Shown in pieces: positions 1 to 7,689 of a stretch of 64,000 nt of DNA. The notes beneath the pieces were generated by a model. That model saw only the letters and a list, made by a program, of their open reading frames with translations, searched no databases and had not been told where the DNA came from. The position numbers were made by a program, and so were the translations under genes. Numbering within the stretch: the first letter of the stretch is position 1; each line of letters opens with the position of its first letter. Where the stretch lies: the NCBI GenBank assembly GCA_030427505.1, contig JAUICH010000021.1:1-64000 (forward strand), given 5' to 3'. Source of the stretch: Verrucomicrobiia bacterium. Lineage in GTDB: Bacteria > Verrucomicrobiota > Verrucomicrobiia > Verrucomicrobiales > DEV007.

Positions 1-543
1 CTGCTTTCCGCCTGTGGGGACAAGGAAGAGGAGGAAGTCGCGCTGATTCCCGAGCCACCATCCGCGAACAACCCAGCCCCCGTTCCCGGCTCCAAAGAAG
101 AAGCCGTCGGGAAACTCATGTACCGGATGGCGCAGCAGCAGGCCCAAGGCCTGGGTACGGGATACGTCACCGTGAATGGAGCGTGGACTTACACGGGCTA
201 CAGCCATCTCACCCCCGTGGCCCAGGCCCGGCTAGTGGCGGTGGACCTGACGGTGTCCGGGCACACGCCAAATTTCGACCCGGACGACATCGAGATTGTC
301 GATGGCAAGACTTCGATCAGTTACGGAAGCGATCCGCACATCGCCTTCCTCGACACGGACGGCACACTTCTGCCCGCTGATGCTCCGGTGCCCGCCGCGC
401 CGAATCCCTCCCGGATGCTCCTCATCTACGGATTTCCCCGGGAGACTCCCACCTTCAAACTTTTCTACTGGGGCAAGGATCTTTTGGGCGGAAACACGTT
501 CCCCGTCGCGGAAGCGGGATGGGAACTGCCTCCACCCCCCTAA
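1..543 (+). CDS. Putative lipoprotein, 5' truncated by window edge
   Basis: The reading frame is open from base 1. Its first visible residues are LLSACGDKEEEE, a lipobox (L-S-A-C) followed by an acidic linker, so the gene begins just upstream of the window and the product is probably a lipid-anchored envelope protein. The visible mature part is about 175 residues. It has a Pro/Ala-rich linker and then a soluble beta-rich domain with phrases such as VAVDLTVSGHTPNFDPDD and FKLFYWGKDLLGG, and ends in a proline run. The domain resembles small DUF4352-like or telomere-repeat-factor-like lipoproteins in style only, and I do not recognise the family. An internal ATG at 118 could be taken for the start but would discard the lipobox. 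The next gene follows after 45 bp on the same strand. Confidence 0.6.
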   Translation: MLSACGDKEEEEVALIPEPPSANNPAPVPGSKEEAVGKLMYRMAQQQAQGLGTGYVTVNGAWTYTGYSHLTPVAQARLVAVDLTVSGHTPNFDPDDIEIVDGKTSISYGSDPHIAFLDTDGTLLPADAPVPAAPNPSRMLLIYGFPRETPTFKLFYWGKDLLGGNTFPVAEAGWELPPPP

Positions 544-588
544 ACACAGTGGCGCCCGGGATGAGAGACGCTGCTTAACCCATCATCC

Positions 589-1791
589 GTGGAAATCGAA
601 ACAGAGGGCAAAATCCGCCATCGCTGGTCCCTCCTGGAACAATTGATGGACAGCCGCCAATGGCGGCGGGCGGAGCATCTTTGCCGGGACCTGTTGGTGG
701 AGGAGCCCGAGTCGGCCTACCTCCACCAAACCATGGGCCGGCTGGCGATCATCGACGGCGAGACCCGGAAGGCACGCCAACATCTGGAAACATCACTCCA
801 GCACAATCCTGAAGATGGCTACTCCCACTATCTTCTCTCCTTTGTCTGCAAGATGGAGAACCGGGTGGCCGGCGCGTTGACTCACATCGAGAAAGCCCTT
901 TCGGCCGACCCGGGGAACGCGTTCTACTGGCGCCAGCTGGGTTGGCTGTCCTACGAAGCGAACGACTTTCTTCACGCCCGGGAGTATGCCTTACGCGCCG
1001 TGGCGCTGAATCCCCGGGACGTGGAGACTGTCCGGCTCATCGCCGCCGCGAATGCCCAGCTCGACGAAACCCAAGGCGGCACCAAAGGAAGCCCGGAACG
1101 TCAAATAGAGGAACTCCAGAAAGCCCTTCGCCTGGCGCCGGATGACCCCTTTGTTCACTACGACCTTTCCCGGATTTTCTCGGAAGAACTCGGCAACCTT
1201 GAGAAGGCGGAGTTTCACATCCGCTCCGCTTTGCGCGTGTCCCCAGACAACGAGGATCACCGGAAACACCTCTTCAGAATCATCCGGAGGCAAGATCTCC
1301 TCCTGAAGATCTTCTACGCCCCCATGGGGTTATTCTATTGGTGCCTGGCTTCCATCCCGGCCGTTTCGAAGACTCCCTATTTCGGTTTTCTGCTGATCAT
1401 TCTGCTCGGCGGCCTGACGGTTTTGGTATTCGTCGCCACGGTTTGTTGGGCCATTGCGTTTTTTCCGTTGGCAATCATCTACGAGCAACTGATCTACGCG
1501 GAAATCCGGGCCCGCGCGGAGCAGGTCCGCTCGCTGGGCAGCACGCTTCCGGCTTTCTACCGGCTGCCGTTTCCCGTGCGGTTCGGCCTCTTTGTCCTGC
1601 TCGTCGGCGCGTTCTGGGCCGCACTGCTCGCCGTTGTCCGCATGCACTCTTTTTGGGTAGCCATGGAAGTGGTGATCCCTATCAGCCTCGCCGGGGTGGC
1701 GGTCTACGGCTGGATGAGCGCCTACCGGGTGAATCAATATCGCAAACGCGCCCGGGAATTGCGCGTTCATCTGGCGAAGCTTGTCCCCTGA
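589..1791 (+). CDS. TPR-repeat protein with C-terminal membrane segments
   Basis: This is a 400-residue protein starting at GTG. Residues about 20-225 form a run of tetratricopeptide repeats with typical A/G/Y/P spacing (A-x-x-H-L-E-x-x-L-x-x-N-P near 62-74, A-L-x-x-I-E-K-A-L-x-x-D-P near 96-108, and A-x-x-x-A-L-x-x-x-P near 206-219). The C-terminal 150 residues hold about four hydrophobic segments (near 265-300, 332-355 and 360-382). There is no signal peptide, so the TPR part is probably cytoplasmic and tethered to the inner membrane by its tail. TPR domains mediate protein-protein contacts, and the partner cannot be told from the sequence. The nearest ATG upstream is out of frame and no strong Shine-Dalgarno sequence is visible, so the GTG start is moderately sure. 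Confidence 0.75.
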   Translation: MEIETEGKIRHRWSLLEQLMDSRQWRRAEHLCRDLLVEEPESAYLHQTMGRLAIIDGETRKARQHLETSLQHNPEDGYSHYLLSFVCKMENRVAGALTHIEKALSADPGNAFYWRQLGWLSYEANDFLHAREYALRAVALNPRDVETVRLIAAANAQLDETQGGTKGSPERQIEELQKALRLAPDDPFVHYDLSRIFSEELGNLEKAEFHIRSALRVSPDNEDHRKHLFRIIRRQDLLLKIFYAPMGLFYWCLASIPAVSKTPYFGFLLIILLGGLTVLVFVATVCWAIAFFPLAIIYEQLIYAEIRARAEQVRSLGSTLPAFYRLPFPVRFGLFVLLVGAFWAALLAVVRMHSFWVAMEVVIPISLAGVAVYGWMSAYRVNQYRKRARELRVHLAKLVP

Positions 1792-1894
1792 CGAGACGCG
1801 GTCGCGCTATTGCGCCTGACCGGCCGGAATGATAGCTTCCCAGCCGCTGGACGCCATGCCAAACAGAGCTGTCCGCCGCCGCTTCAATTACCCC

Positions 1895-3496
1895 ATGAAA
1901 TCCACACTTCCCATCGCGCGCCTTGCCCTGCTGCTCTCCGCCCTGGCCACGCTGCCAGCCTTTGCCGACTCTCCGGAAGGCTGGCCCCAATGGCGCGGTC
2001 CTCAGCGCAACGGCATCGCCACCGCCACCCAAGGGCTGCCGGACCAATGGACGGACGAGAACCAGCCCTCCCAGCTTTGGGAGAGCGAGGAAGTTCCCAG
2101 CGGACACTACGGCGGGTATGGCAGCGTATCCGTGGCGGGCGGCCGGGTCTTTGCCTCGGTGGTCTGGCATCGCGAAGAACCCACCGAAACCCGTGTCATC
2201 GACAGCCTGGTACTTTCCAACCTGGGGTTCCGTTCCACCAATAGTTTCTCCCCCGAACTCGTCCAGAAGATGGAGGACGACCGGAAGAATCTGAATCCCC
2301 GGCTGCGCGGCGCCAAGCTGGACGAGTGGGCGAACCAATGGGTGGACGACAACCTGACGGAGGAACAGAAGCTGGTCCTGGGCAGTTGGGTCGCCAGCCG
2401 CTTCAAGCAGGGCAGTTCCGCCATCAGCATCGCGGATTTCGACAAGGTGCAGTCCAAGCTGAACAAGGAGTTCCCCAACCAGGCCGCCCTGGAAGAATGG
2501 GTGAAGGCTCAGGGTTTCGAGCCCAACGTGGAGCAACGCGTCCTGGCCGCCGTTCCCGCCACCAAGAAAGTGGCCGATGACGTGGTGATCTGTCTGGATG
2601 CCGGGAATGGCTCCACGGTGTGGCGTTTCGAGACACCCGGTTTTCCCAGCGGACGGGGCTCCTCCAGCACACCCGCCGCGATCGACGGGCGCGTCTATGC
2701 CGCCCTCAGCACGCACCTCTACTGTGTGAACGCCGACAATGGCGAACTGATCTGGAAAACACCGCTGACGGGCCGGAAGGGTCCCGCGTCCTCCCCGCTG
2801 GTGTACGGTGGCGTGGTCTATCTGCAGCAAAACACGCTGGTGGCGTTTGACACGGCCAGCGGCGAAATGCTCTGGGAGAACAAGGACGTCAACGGTTCCA
2901 ATCAGTCTCCCACGGTGTGGGAAGGAGGCGGAAAGCCGCTGATCGTCGCCAACGGTTCCAGCAAGGTGTTTGGCGTGGACGCCAAGTCAGGCGAAACCGT
3001 CTGGAGCGAAGATGGGGGCGGGGACGGCACCCCAGTCGTTTCCGGTGACTACCTGGTCGTCATCAGCAAGTCGAAGGGCCGGAACCTGAACGCCTACAAG
3101 CTGTCGGAATCCGGCGCCAATCTCATGTGGTCGAAGGATTTCCTGACACGCCGCTACAGCGCCAGCCCCATCATCTACGAAGGCAACGTGTTCCACCTCG
3201 GCAGCGACCGTCACATGTGCCTTGCGCTGGAAACCGGCGAGGTGAAGTGGGAGCGGCAAACGTCTTCCAACATTTCCTCCCCCATCCTGGCCGACGGAAA
3301 GCTCTTCGTTTACGAGAACAACGCGGGCTACCTGTCCATGATCAAAGCCACGGGAGACGACTACCAGCCGCTGGGCCGGGCAAAGGTCGGCGCCCTGCGC
3401 TGCACCTCTCCCGCCATTGCGGGAAGCCGGATGTACTTTCGCACGGACACCAGCATCTCCGCCATCGATCTGAATGGCGGCGCGGCCGCGGAGTGA
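1895..3496 (+). CDS. Exported PQQ-like beta-propeller repeat protein
   Basis: This is a 533-residue product. I chose the ATG at 1895 rather than an in-frame start 66 bp upstream because it puts a clean signal peptide at the N-terminus (basic KST..R, a leucine-rich core, cleavage after A-F-A near residue 24). Mature residues open with WPQWRGPQRNG, the signature of the PQQ/BamB-like propellers common in planctomycetes and verrucomicrobia. Repeated blades read A-x-D-x-x-x-G-x-x-x-W, for example CLDAGNGSTVWRFETPG, CVNADNGELIWKTPL and AFDTASGEMLWENKD. An insert of about 110 residues lies between the first blade and the rest. The role is probably periplasmic, either a scaffold or a quinoprotein-like dehydrogenase. 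The motifs do not prove that PQQ is bound. Confidence 0.85.
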   Translation: MKSTLPIARLALLLSALATLPAFADSPEGWPQWRGPQRNGIATATQGLPDQWTDENQPSQLWESEEVPSGHYGGYGSVSVAGGRVFASVVWHREEPTETRVIDSLVLSNLGFRSTNSFSPELVQKMEDDRKNLNPRLRGAKLDEWANQWVDDNLTEEQKLVLGSWVASRFKQGSSAISIADFDKVQSKLNKEFPNQAALEEWVKAQGFEPNVEQRVLAAVPATKKVADDVVICLDAGNGSTVWRFETPGFPSGRGSSSTPAAIDGRVYAALSTHLYCVNADNGELIWKTPLTGRKGPASSPLVYGGVVYLQQNTLVAFDTASGEMLWENKDVNGSNQSPTVWEGGGKPLIVANGSSKVFGVDAKSGETVWSEDGGGDGTPVVSGDYLVVISKSKGRNLNAYKLSESGANLMWSKDFLTRRYSASPIIYEGNVFHLGSDRHMCLALETGEVKWERQTSSNISSPILADGKLFVYENNAGYLSMIKATGDDYQPLGRAKVGALRCTSPAIAGSRMYFRTDTSISAIDLNGGAAAE

Positions 3497-3512
3497 GCCC
3501 GCGATCCTCTCC

Positions 3513-4013
3513 TCAACTGTCTGAAGATTCCGGAGGGATGACCTCCAGTTCGTCCGGGTGGTATTCCAAGAACAGCCTGTTCCCGTAGGACAGGCTGTCC
3601 ATCCAGCCAGCCAGAACTTCCACCACCTCCGGCGCCTGGATGTGTTCCGGTTTGGTCTCTGGATGGGGGTAGTAAATGAGCCCATTCACGGGCGCCTCAC
3701 TCGCGGCCTTCCTCAGCCGGCAGGGCAGAAAAGAGAAGTCCTCCGCCGGTTCCGTGGGATGCCATTTCACTTTACGAAATGTCAGGGGCGCCTGGCGCAC
3801 CGCGTAGCGGCAGGGAGCCAGGGAGAGGTTGATCGTGGCGAGATGATACCCGGAAAGTTCGAGACCCCGTTGTTCGAAATGGGGCAATTGCATGTGAATG
3901 GTTCCGCCCGGAAAACGGGGGTCTCCATTTCGGCCGGAAGCTACTCCGTGCCCGCGGACGATCGTGGCGACCGCCTGTTTCCACTCGCCGCCGGTGCCTT
4001 CTGAAGAGTCCAT
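3513..4013 (-). CDS. Conserved-looking hypothetical protein
   Basis: This 166-residue ORF starts at ATG and converges on the PQQ-repeat gene with a 16 bp gap. It has no signal peptide or membrane segment. The C-terminal half looks like a genuine globular domain (NGLIYYPHPETKPEHI, then LAGWMDSLSYGNRLFLEYHP), whereas the N-terminal 40 residues are low in structure. I do not recognise the family. The start lies only 47 bp from the MITE-like element at 4060-4196, so its promoter may lie within or against that element. Codon usage is GC-rich like its neighbours, which supports it as a real gene rather than a shadow. Confidence 0.55.
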   Translation of the reverse strand: MDSSEGTGGEWKQAVATIVRGHGVASGRNGDPRFPGGTIHMQLPHFEQRGLELSGYHLATINLSLAPCRYAVRQAPLTFRKVKWHPTEPAEDFSFLPCRLRKAASEAPVNGLIYYPHPETKPEHIQAPEVVEVLAGWMDSLSYGNRLFLEYHPDELEVIPPESSDS

Positions 4014-4059
4014 TGGTTCTGAAAATGATGAAATGTCGCGCCGGATAGACCGGCTCTAT

Positions 4060-4196
4060 TAGGCAGTGTGGACAAATTGGAGAACGGACCGGAAATGAAA
4101 AGAAGGAAAGAGAACTCAGCACCGCGAAGCGGCGAATACCTGAAGACGCGGCCCATTTTTCGCCTGGCTTCGCCCCCAATCTGTCCACGCTGCCTA
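4060..4196. mobile_element. MITE-like element with terminal inverted repeats
   Basis: The left end is GGCAGTGTGGACAAATTGG at 4062-4080. The right end, 4176-4194, read in reverse complement is GGCAGCGTGGACAGATTGG, identical at 17 of 19 positions. Both ends are flanked by TA (4060-4061 and 4195-4196), which would be the target duplication. The 95 bp interior carries no convincing gene but has a second, imperfect inverted pairing (GAAGCGGCGAAT against ATTTTTCGCCTGGCTTC). The size (133 bp plus TA) and structure suit a non-autonomous derivative of an IS element with TA targets, such as IS630/Tc1-like or some IS5-like groups. The family assignment is a guess. Confidence 0.6.
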
Positions 4197-4490
4197 GACC
4201 CTCTCGTCATCAGAAGCGGTGAACAACCCGTGAATAAGTAGTGAGGGACTGGGAATCTTGGTGAGTAAGTCCTGTGAATAACCTGAGAACAAACTTCGGC
4301 CAGCGGTGAATAGATTTCTTTCCCTTTGGCTTACCCACTGACAATCAGTCACTTACACTTCCGCCAGGCATAAGGACATACTTGCGCAAAGGGGTGAATA
4401 ACTTTTTCCGTTCCACACACGAAAAGAGAACGTGAGCGTCCCGGAGGCCAAGCCTCACCCGGTGGAAGATGTCCGGGTTCCAGAGAGGGA
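4197..4490. other. Gene-free AT-richer stretch with repeated GTGAATAA (DnaA-box-like) motifs
   Basis: No credible gene lies here. The stretch is visibly poorer in GC than the surroundings. It holds several copies of the same octamer in one orientation: GTGAATAA at 4230-4237, TGTGAATAA at 4273-4281, GGTGAATAG at 4305-4313 and GGTGAATAA at 4393-4401. Two weaker relatives are GTGAACAA near 4220 and GTGAGTAA at 4261. Read on the minus strand these are TTATTCAC(A/C), close to the TTATNCACA consensus of DnaA boxes. The 4273 copy matches that consensus fully. It could be an origin-like or DnaA-titrating site, or an unrelated direct repeat. No dnaA, dnaN or parAB gene is nearby. Confidence 0.35.
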
Positions 4491-5069
4491 TCAATCGCCG
4501 TAGCGGATGCCGCAGCCAAAGGGTTTGCTGATGGTCACTTCCACGGGTTTTCCTTCCATCAAGGCATCCAGGGCGTCCGCGACATAGTTTGTGGAAGCGG
4601 AAAGATCCGTCGGGTCGGGAGAGCGGTCGTCGTCCAAAGCGCCTTCGTAAACGATCTGACCTTCATCATTCAGAACAAAGAACTGCGGAGTGGCTTTGGC
4701 GCCGTAGGCTTTGCCCACATGGCCGTCCTTGTCCAACAGCACCGCCGTGGCGGCATTCTTCTTGGCAAAGCGGTGGTTCTTCAACTCGTCCTCGTCCGCG
4801 CTCTTGCCGCTGGCAATGCACAGCCAAACCACTCCCTCCGCCGTGTACTTTTTCTGCAGCGCTGGCAGCTTGCCGGTCTCGTACTGTTTCCTGACAAACG
4901 GACAACCGTACTGCATCCACTCCAGCACCACCAGCTTGCCTTCGTATTCGGAAAGTTGGTGCTCCGACCCCTCAAGATCCGTCAGGGTAAATTCGGGAGC
5001 CGTATCTCCCGCCAAGGAAACAGTCGCAAAGAGCGTGACGGCGCCGACACCGCAGAGCAGGGATTTCAT
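4491..5069 (-). CDS. Exported redoxin-domain (thioredoxin-like/peroxiredoxin-like) protein
   Basis: This is a 192-residue protein counted from the ATG at 5069, which starts a good signal peptide (MKSLLCGVGAVTLFATVSLA). An alternative GTG at 5087 would add six residues and overlap the dsbD-like stop. The mature part begins GDTAPEFTLTDLEGSEHQLS, the classic AhpC/TSA-redoxin entry. It continues through VVLEWMQYGCPFVRKQY with a single reactive-type cysteine near residue 56, and through KATPQFFVLNDEGQIVY with the cis-proline Thr-Pro. A second cysteine sits near the C-terminus (KPFGCGIRYG, about 186). It lies directly behind the DsbD-like gene and is probably a periplasmic thiol peroxidase or reductase fed electrons by it. 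Confidence 0.85.
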   Translation of the reverse strand: MKSLLCGVGAVTLFATVSLAGDTAPEFTLTDLEGSEHQLSEYEGKLVVLEWMQYGCPFVRKQYETGKLPALQKKYTAEGVVWLCIASGKSADEDELKNHRFAKKNAATAVLLDKDGHVGKAYGAKATPQFFVLNDEGQIVYEGALDDDRSPDPTDLSASTNYVADALDALMEGKPVEVTISKPFGCGIRYGD

Positions 5070-5076
5070 CCCTTTA

Positions 5077-7290
5077 CTATGACCCACTGCCGGACTGCGT
5101 CAAATGCGGCTCCCCGCCGTTCTCCATCGCGGACAGTTCCTGGAGCTTTTTCAGCACGATCGGTTTCGTGAGAATCTCTGGAAGAATCAACGGCTCTTTG
5201 TTCACGTCTGCCGGAAAGAGCGGATAGAACGGTACGCCCGAGCGTCCATATTTCTGCATGTAGGCCAGGGTCTCTTCGTTCTTGTTGGTCCAGTCCACCT
5301 CCAGAAACACCACGTTGTGCTCACGGAAGGCTTTCTGGATGTCTTCGCTGTGCATAACTTGCTTGTTCACCCGGCAAGTCAGGCACCAGCGCGCGGTGAA
5401 ATCGACAAAGACGTTTTTTCCTTCCATCCGGTGCTGCTGAATGACTTCGGCGAAGTTCTCGACCAGGCTGTCCTCTTTTTGCTCAAGCTGGGCCGCCTTC
5501 CAGGACATTCCGATGGCGGCGGCCAGGAAGATGGCCACGGCGATACCTCCACCTATCCGGCTCCGTTGCGAAGCTCCCGGCCCGAGGAAACGCCCCAGCG
5601 CCCAACCGGCCATAGCCAGGACCACCAGCGCCAGCCCGAAGACCATCATGCCCATATCTCCCACCTGACCTTCCAAGACCCAAAGTAGCCACACAGCTGT
5701 CGCCAGCATGGGAAAGCCCATGATCTGCTTGAAGGACTCCATCCAGGCGCCGGGCCGGGGAAGGAACTTCAGCAGCCGGGGAAACGCGGAAAGCAAAAGG
5801 TAGGGGAAGGCCATCCCCAATCCCAGAGCCGTGAACAAACTGAACGTCACGGCAGGGTCTTTCATGACCAGGACAAACCCCAGAGCCGGCGCCATAAACG
5901 GACCCGTGCACGGCGTCGCCAGAACCACAGCCAGCGCACCGCTCCAAAAACTACCTCCCAGCCCGGAAGAAGCAGTGAGTTTTCCGCCGACCCCCGTCAG
6001 GGCCAGCCCGATATCAAACACGCCAAATAACCACAGAGCCAGCAAGACCATCACCGCCGCAAGCGCCATCACGACACCCGGAATCTGCAACCAGGCGCCC
6101 CAGCCTTCTCCGCCACCGCCTCCGGCCAGGATCGGGATCAAAATCATCACGAGACTGATCACCCAAAAGAAAACCATGACACCCAGCGTAAAGACTAACC
6201 CATGAGTCAGAATCTTCTTCCGGTCCTCGTTGGCGATGCTGACAAAGCTCATGATCTTCAGCGAAATCACGGGGAACACGCAGGGCATCACGTTCAGGAT
6301 CACCCCCCCCAGGAATCCCATGACGAGCAGCCCCATCAGGCCATTTCCCAAAGGAGACCGAAAAGCCTCGATGGAGGGTCCCTCATTCCCCGAATGGCCC
6401 GCGTCCGAGCTGAGCTGGATCGCCTTTCCATTCACCGGATCGCCGAATCCGCTTTCGGACACCAGCACCGCGCGGAAGGACTTCGGCAGCGGCTGGGGCG
6501 CGTAGTCCAGTTTCGCGGCTTTGACGATCAGTTCTCCGCCTTCCACACTGATCTCCTGGGGAACATCGGCGTTTACGACTTCCAGGGTCTCGGGGTAAAG
6601 ATACAATTCGTTCAGGTTTTCAGGCAGCGGCAGGTCGCCCGCGCCGACGGTGTAAATCACCGACTCCCCTTCCACCCGGCTGGACAGGCTGACGCCCTCG
6701 ACCTCCCTGGGCATCCGCTCCTTCGCCTGAGCGAGAACGGCCGCCACCGGTCCCGAGGCGGGAACGGCGCTGTCCGCGACCTTCACCGAAACGCTCAGGT
6801 CCGCTTCGCCCTGCACGCAGATGTCCTCACAGGCCAGCCACTTGACGTTGGCGTTCAAGGTCACCTGCTGACCCGGCTTCACGTCTGCCGGTGGAGTGAT
6901 GGTGGTCAGGTAAACCACCTCCTTCTCATACCCGAAGAAAACGGTGCTGAAAGCCACATGCTGCTCAGGATAGGGAAAGCGCAGAGGGCCCGCTTCAAAC
7001 CCGTCCGGTAATTCCCAGGAAATGGTCGCGGCCTCGCCGGGCGACCCCGGATTGATCCAGTAGGTGTGCCAGCCGGGATCGAGATCCATCTTGAGCGCCA
7101 CTTCAAAGGGCTGCCCCGGCTGAAGGCTCTCCACGCCGGACAGCAACTCCACGGTGACGTTGTCCTTTCTGACCGGCTCCGATCTGGCAACACCAGCCAG
7201 GGCCGCTAGAAACACGGCCACGCTCAACAGCAAAAACTGGCCACCAGAGCCAGAACGAAGGGATTTACGGGGGGGTTTGGTGAAACTCAT
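5077..7290 (-). CDS. DsbD-like thiol:disulfide interchange protein
   Basis: This 737-residue protein has a signal peptide, a periplasmic N-terminal DsbD-like domain (about 35-300, with the cysteine pair in WLACEDICVQG), an eight-helix CcdA-type transmembrane domain (about 312-600) and a C-terminal thioredoxin domain. The membrane cysteines are visible in NVMPCVFPV and LATPCTGPF. The thioredoxin motif is WCLTC near residues 636-639, in VDFTARWCLTCRVNK. The family moves electrons from cytoplasmic thioredoxin across the membrane to periplasmic thiol proteins. The redoxin gene begins right after its stop codon, which suggests translational coupling and a shared pathway. No dsbC-like isomerase is in the window. 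Confidence 0.9.
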   Translation of the reverse strand: MSFTKPPRKSLRSGSGGQFLLLSVAVFLAALAGVARSEPVRKDNVTVELLSGVESLQPGQPFEVALKMDLDPGWHTYWINPGSPGEAATISWELPDGFEAGPLRFPYPEQHVAFSTVFFGYEKEVVYLTTITPPADVKPGQQVTLNANVKWLACEDICVQGEADLSVSVKVADSAVPASGPVAAVLAQAKERMPREVEGVSLSSRVEGESVIYTVGAGDLPLPENLNELYLYPETLEVVNADVPQEISVEGGELIVKAAKLDYAPQPLPKSFRAVLVSESGFGDPVNGKAIQLSSDAGHSGNEGPSIEAFRSPLGNGLMGLLVMGFLGGVILNVMPCVFPVISLKIMSFVSIANEDRKKILTHGLVFTLGVMVFFWVISLVMILIPILAGGGGGEGWGAWLQIPGVVMALAAVMVLLALWLFGVFDIGLALTGVGGKLTASSGLGGSFWSGALAVVLATPCTGPFMAPALGFVLVMKDPAVTFSLFTALGLGMAFPYLLLSAFPRLLKFLPRPGAWMESFKQIMGFPMLATAVWLLWVLEGQVGDMGMMVFGLALVVLAMAGWALGRFLGPGASQRSRIGGGIAVAIFLAAAIGMSWKAAQLEQKEDSLVENFAEVIQQHRMEGKNVFVDFTARWCLTCRVNKQVMHSEDIQKAFREHNVVFLEVDWTNKNEETLAYMQKYGRSGVPFYPLFPADVNKEPLILPEILTKPIVLKKLQELSAMENGGEPHLTQSGSGS

Positions 7291-7317
7291 GGAGGGTCGG
7301 AGTTACTTACGATGCCA

Positions 7318-7333
7318 CAGACGTTCCCGTCTG
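7318..7333 (-). terminator. Short perfect hairpin between CDGSH gene and dsbD-like gene
   Basis: CAGACG-TTCC-CGTCTG forms a perfect 6 bp stem with a four-base loop, placed after the stop of the CDGSH gene and before the start of the DsbD-like gene. No T-run follows on the minus strand, so it is at best a weak or factor-dependent terminator, or a processing site. Confidence 0.3.
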
Positions 7334-7374
7334 GCTCTGACTTACAGGCGGGGGAACGCCAGACAGCGAAACCT

Positions 7375-7614
7375 TCAATGGATTCCGGCATGACTGCCGT
7401 CGCAGAACGGCTGATTCTTTGACTGCTTGCACATACAGAAGGAGACCGTTTTCGTTTCCTCCACCACAAACCGGGTGGGCCCGAATCCGGTTCCCTTGTG
7501 GCTGCCATCGCAGTATGGCTGGTGGTCAGAAAGCCCGCAGGCGCACCACCAGTATTCGCCCGGCTCCACTTCCATTGTCTTGGGCCGAGTGTCCGCCGCT
7601 TTAGGATGGTCCAT
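7375..7614 (-). CDS. Double CDGSH iron-sulfur domain protein
   Basis: This 79-residue protein has two tandem CDGSH zinc-finger-like iron-sulfur motifs. The first is C24-x-C26...C35-D-G-S-H39 (WWCACGLSDHQPYCDGSH). The second is C60-x-C62...C71-D-G-S-H75 (FCMCKQSKNQPFCDGSH). Each C-x-C-...-C-x3-H set binds a [2Fe-2S] cluster in the mitoNEET superfamily. The length is typical for bacterial double-domain members. There is no signal peptide, so it is cytoplasmic. Its exact electron-transfer partner is unknown, and proximity to the DsbD/redoxin pair suggests a redox role. Confidence 0.93.
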   Translation of the reverse strand: MDHPKAADTRPKTMEVEPGEYWWCACGLSDHQPYCDGSHKGTGFGPTRFVVEETKTVSFCMCKQSKNQPFCDGSHAGIH

Positions 7615-7689
7615 CGGTAAAGCCTAGGCGATGGCGCCGGTCGAATCAAGCAAACCAGAAACCGCGGGACGGCAACAAAGTCCGCGCCA

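Noticed and set aside
4197-4490. Chromosomal replication origin
   Set aside because: DnaA-box-like motifs are present but dnaA, dnaN, gidA or parAB genes are absent, and skew cannot be computed here; kept only as a finding.
6202-7011. Long plus-strand open frame of 269 codons opposite the DsbD-like gene
   Set aside because: It lies entirely antisense to a gene with clear domain motifs, and its His/Gln/Arg-rich translation is typical of an antisense reading of GC-rich coding DNA.
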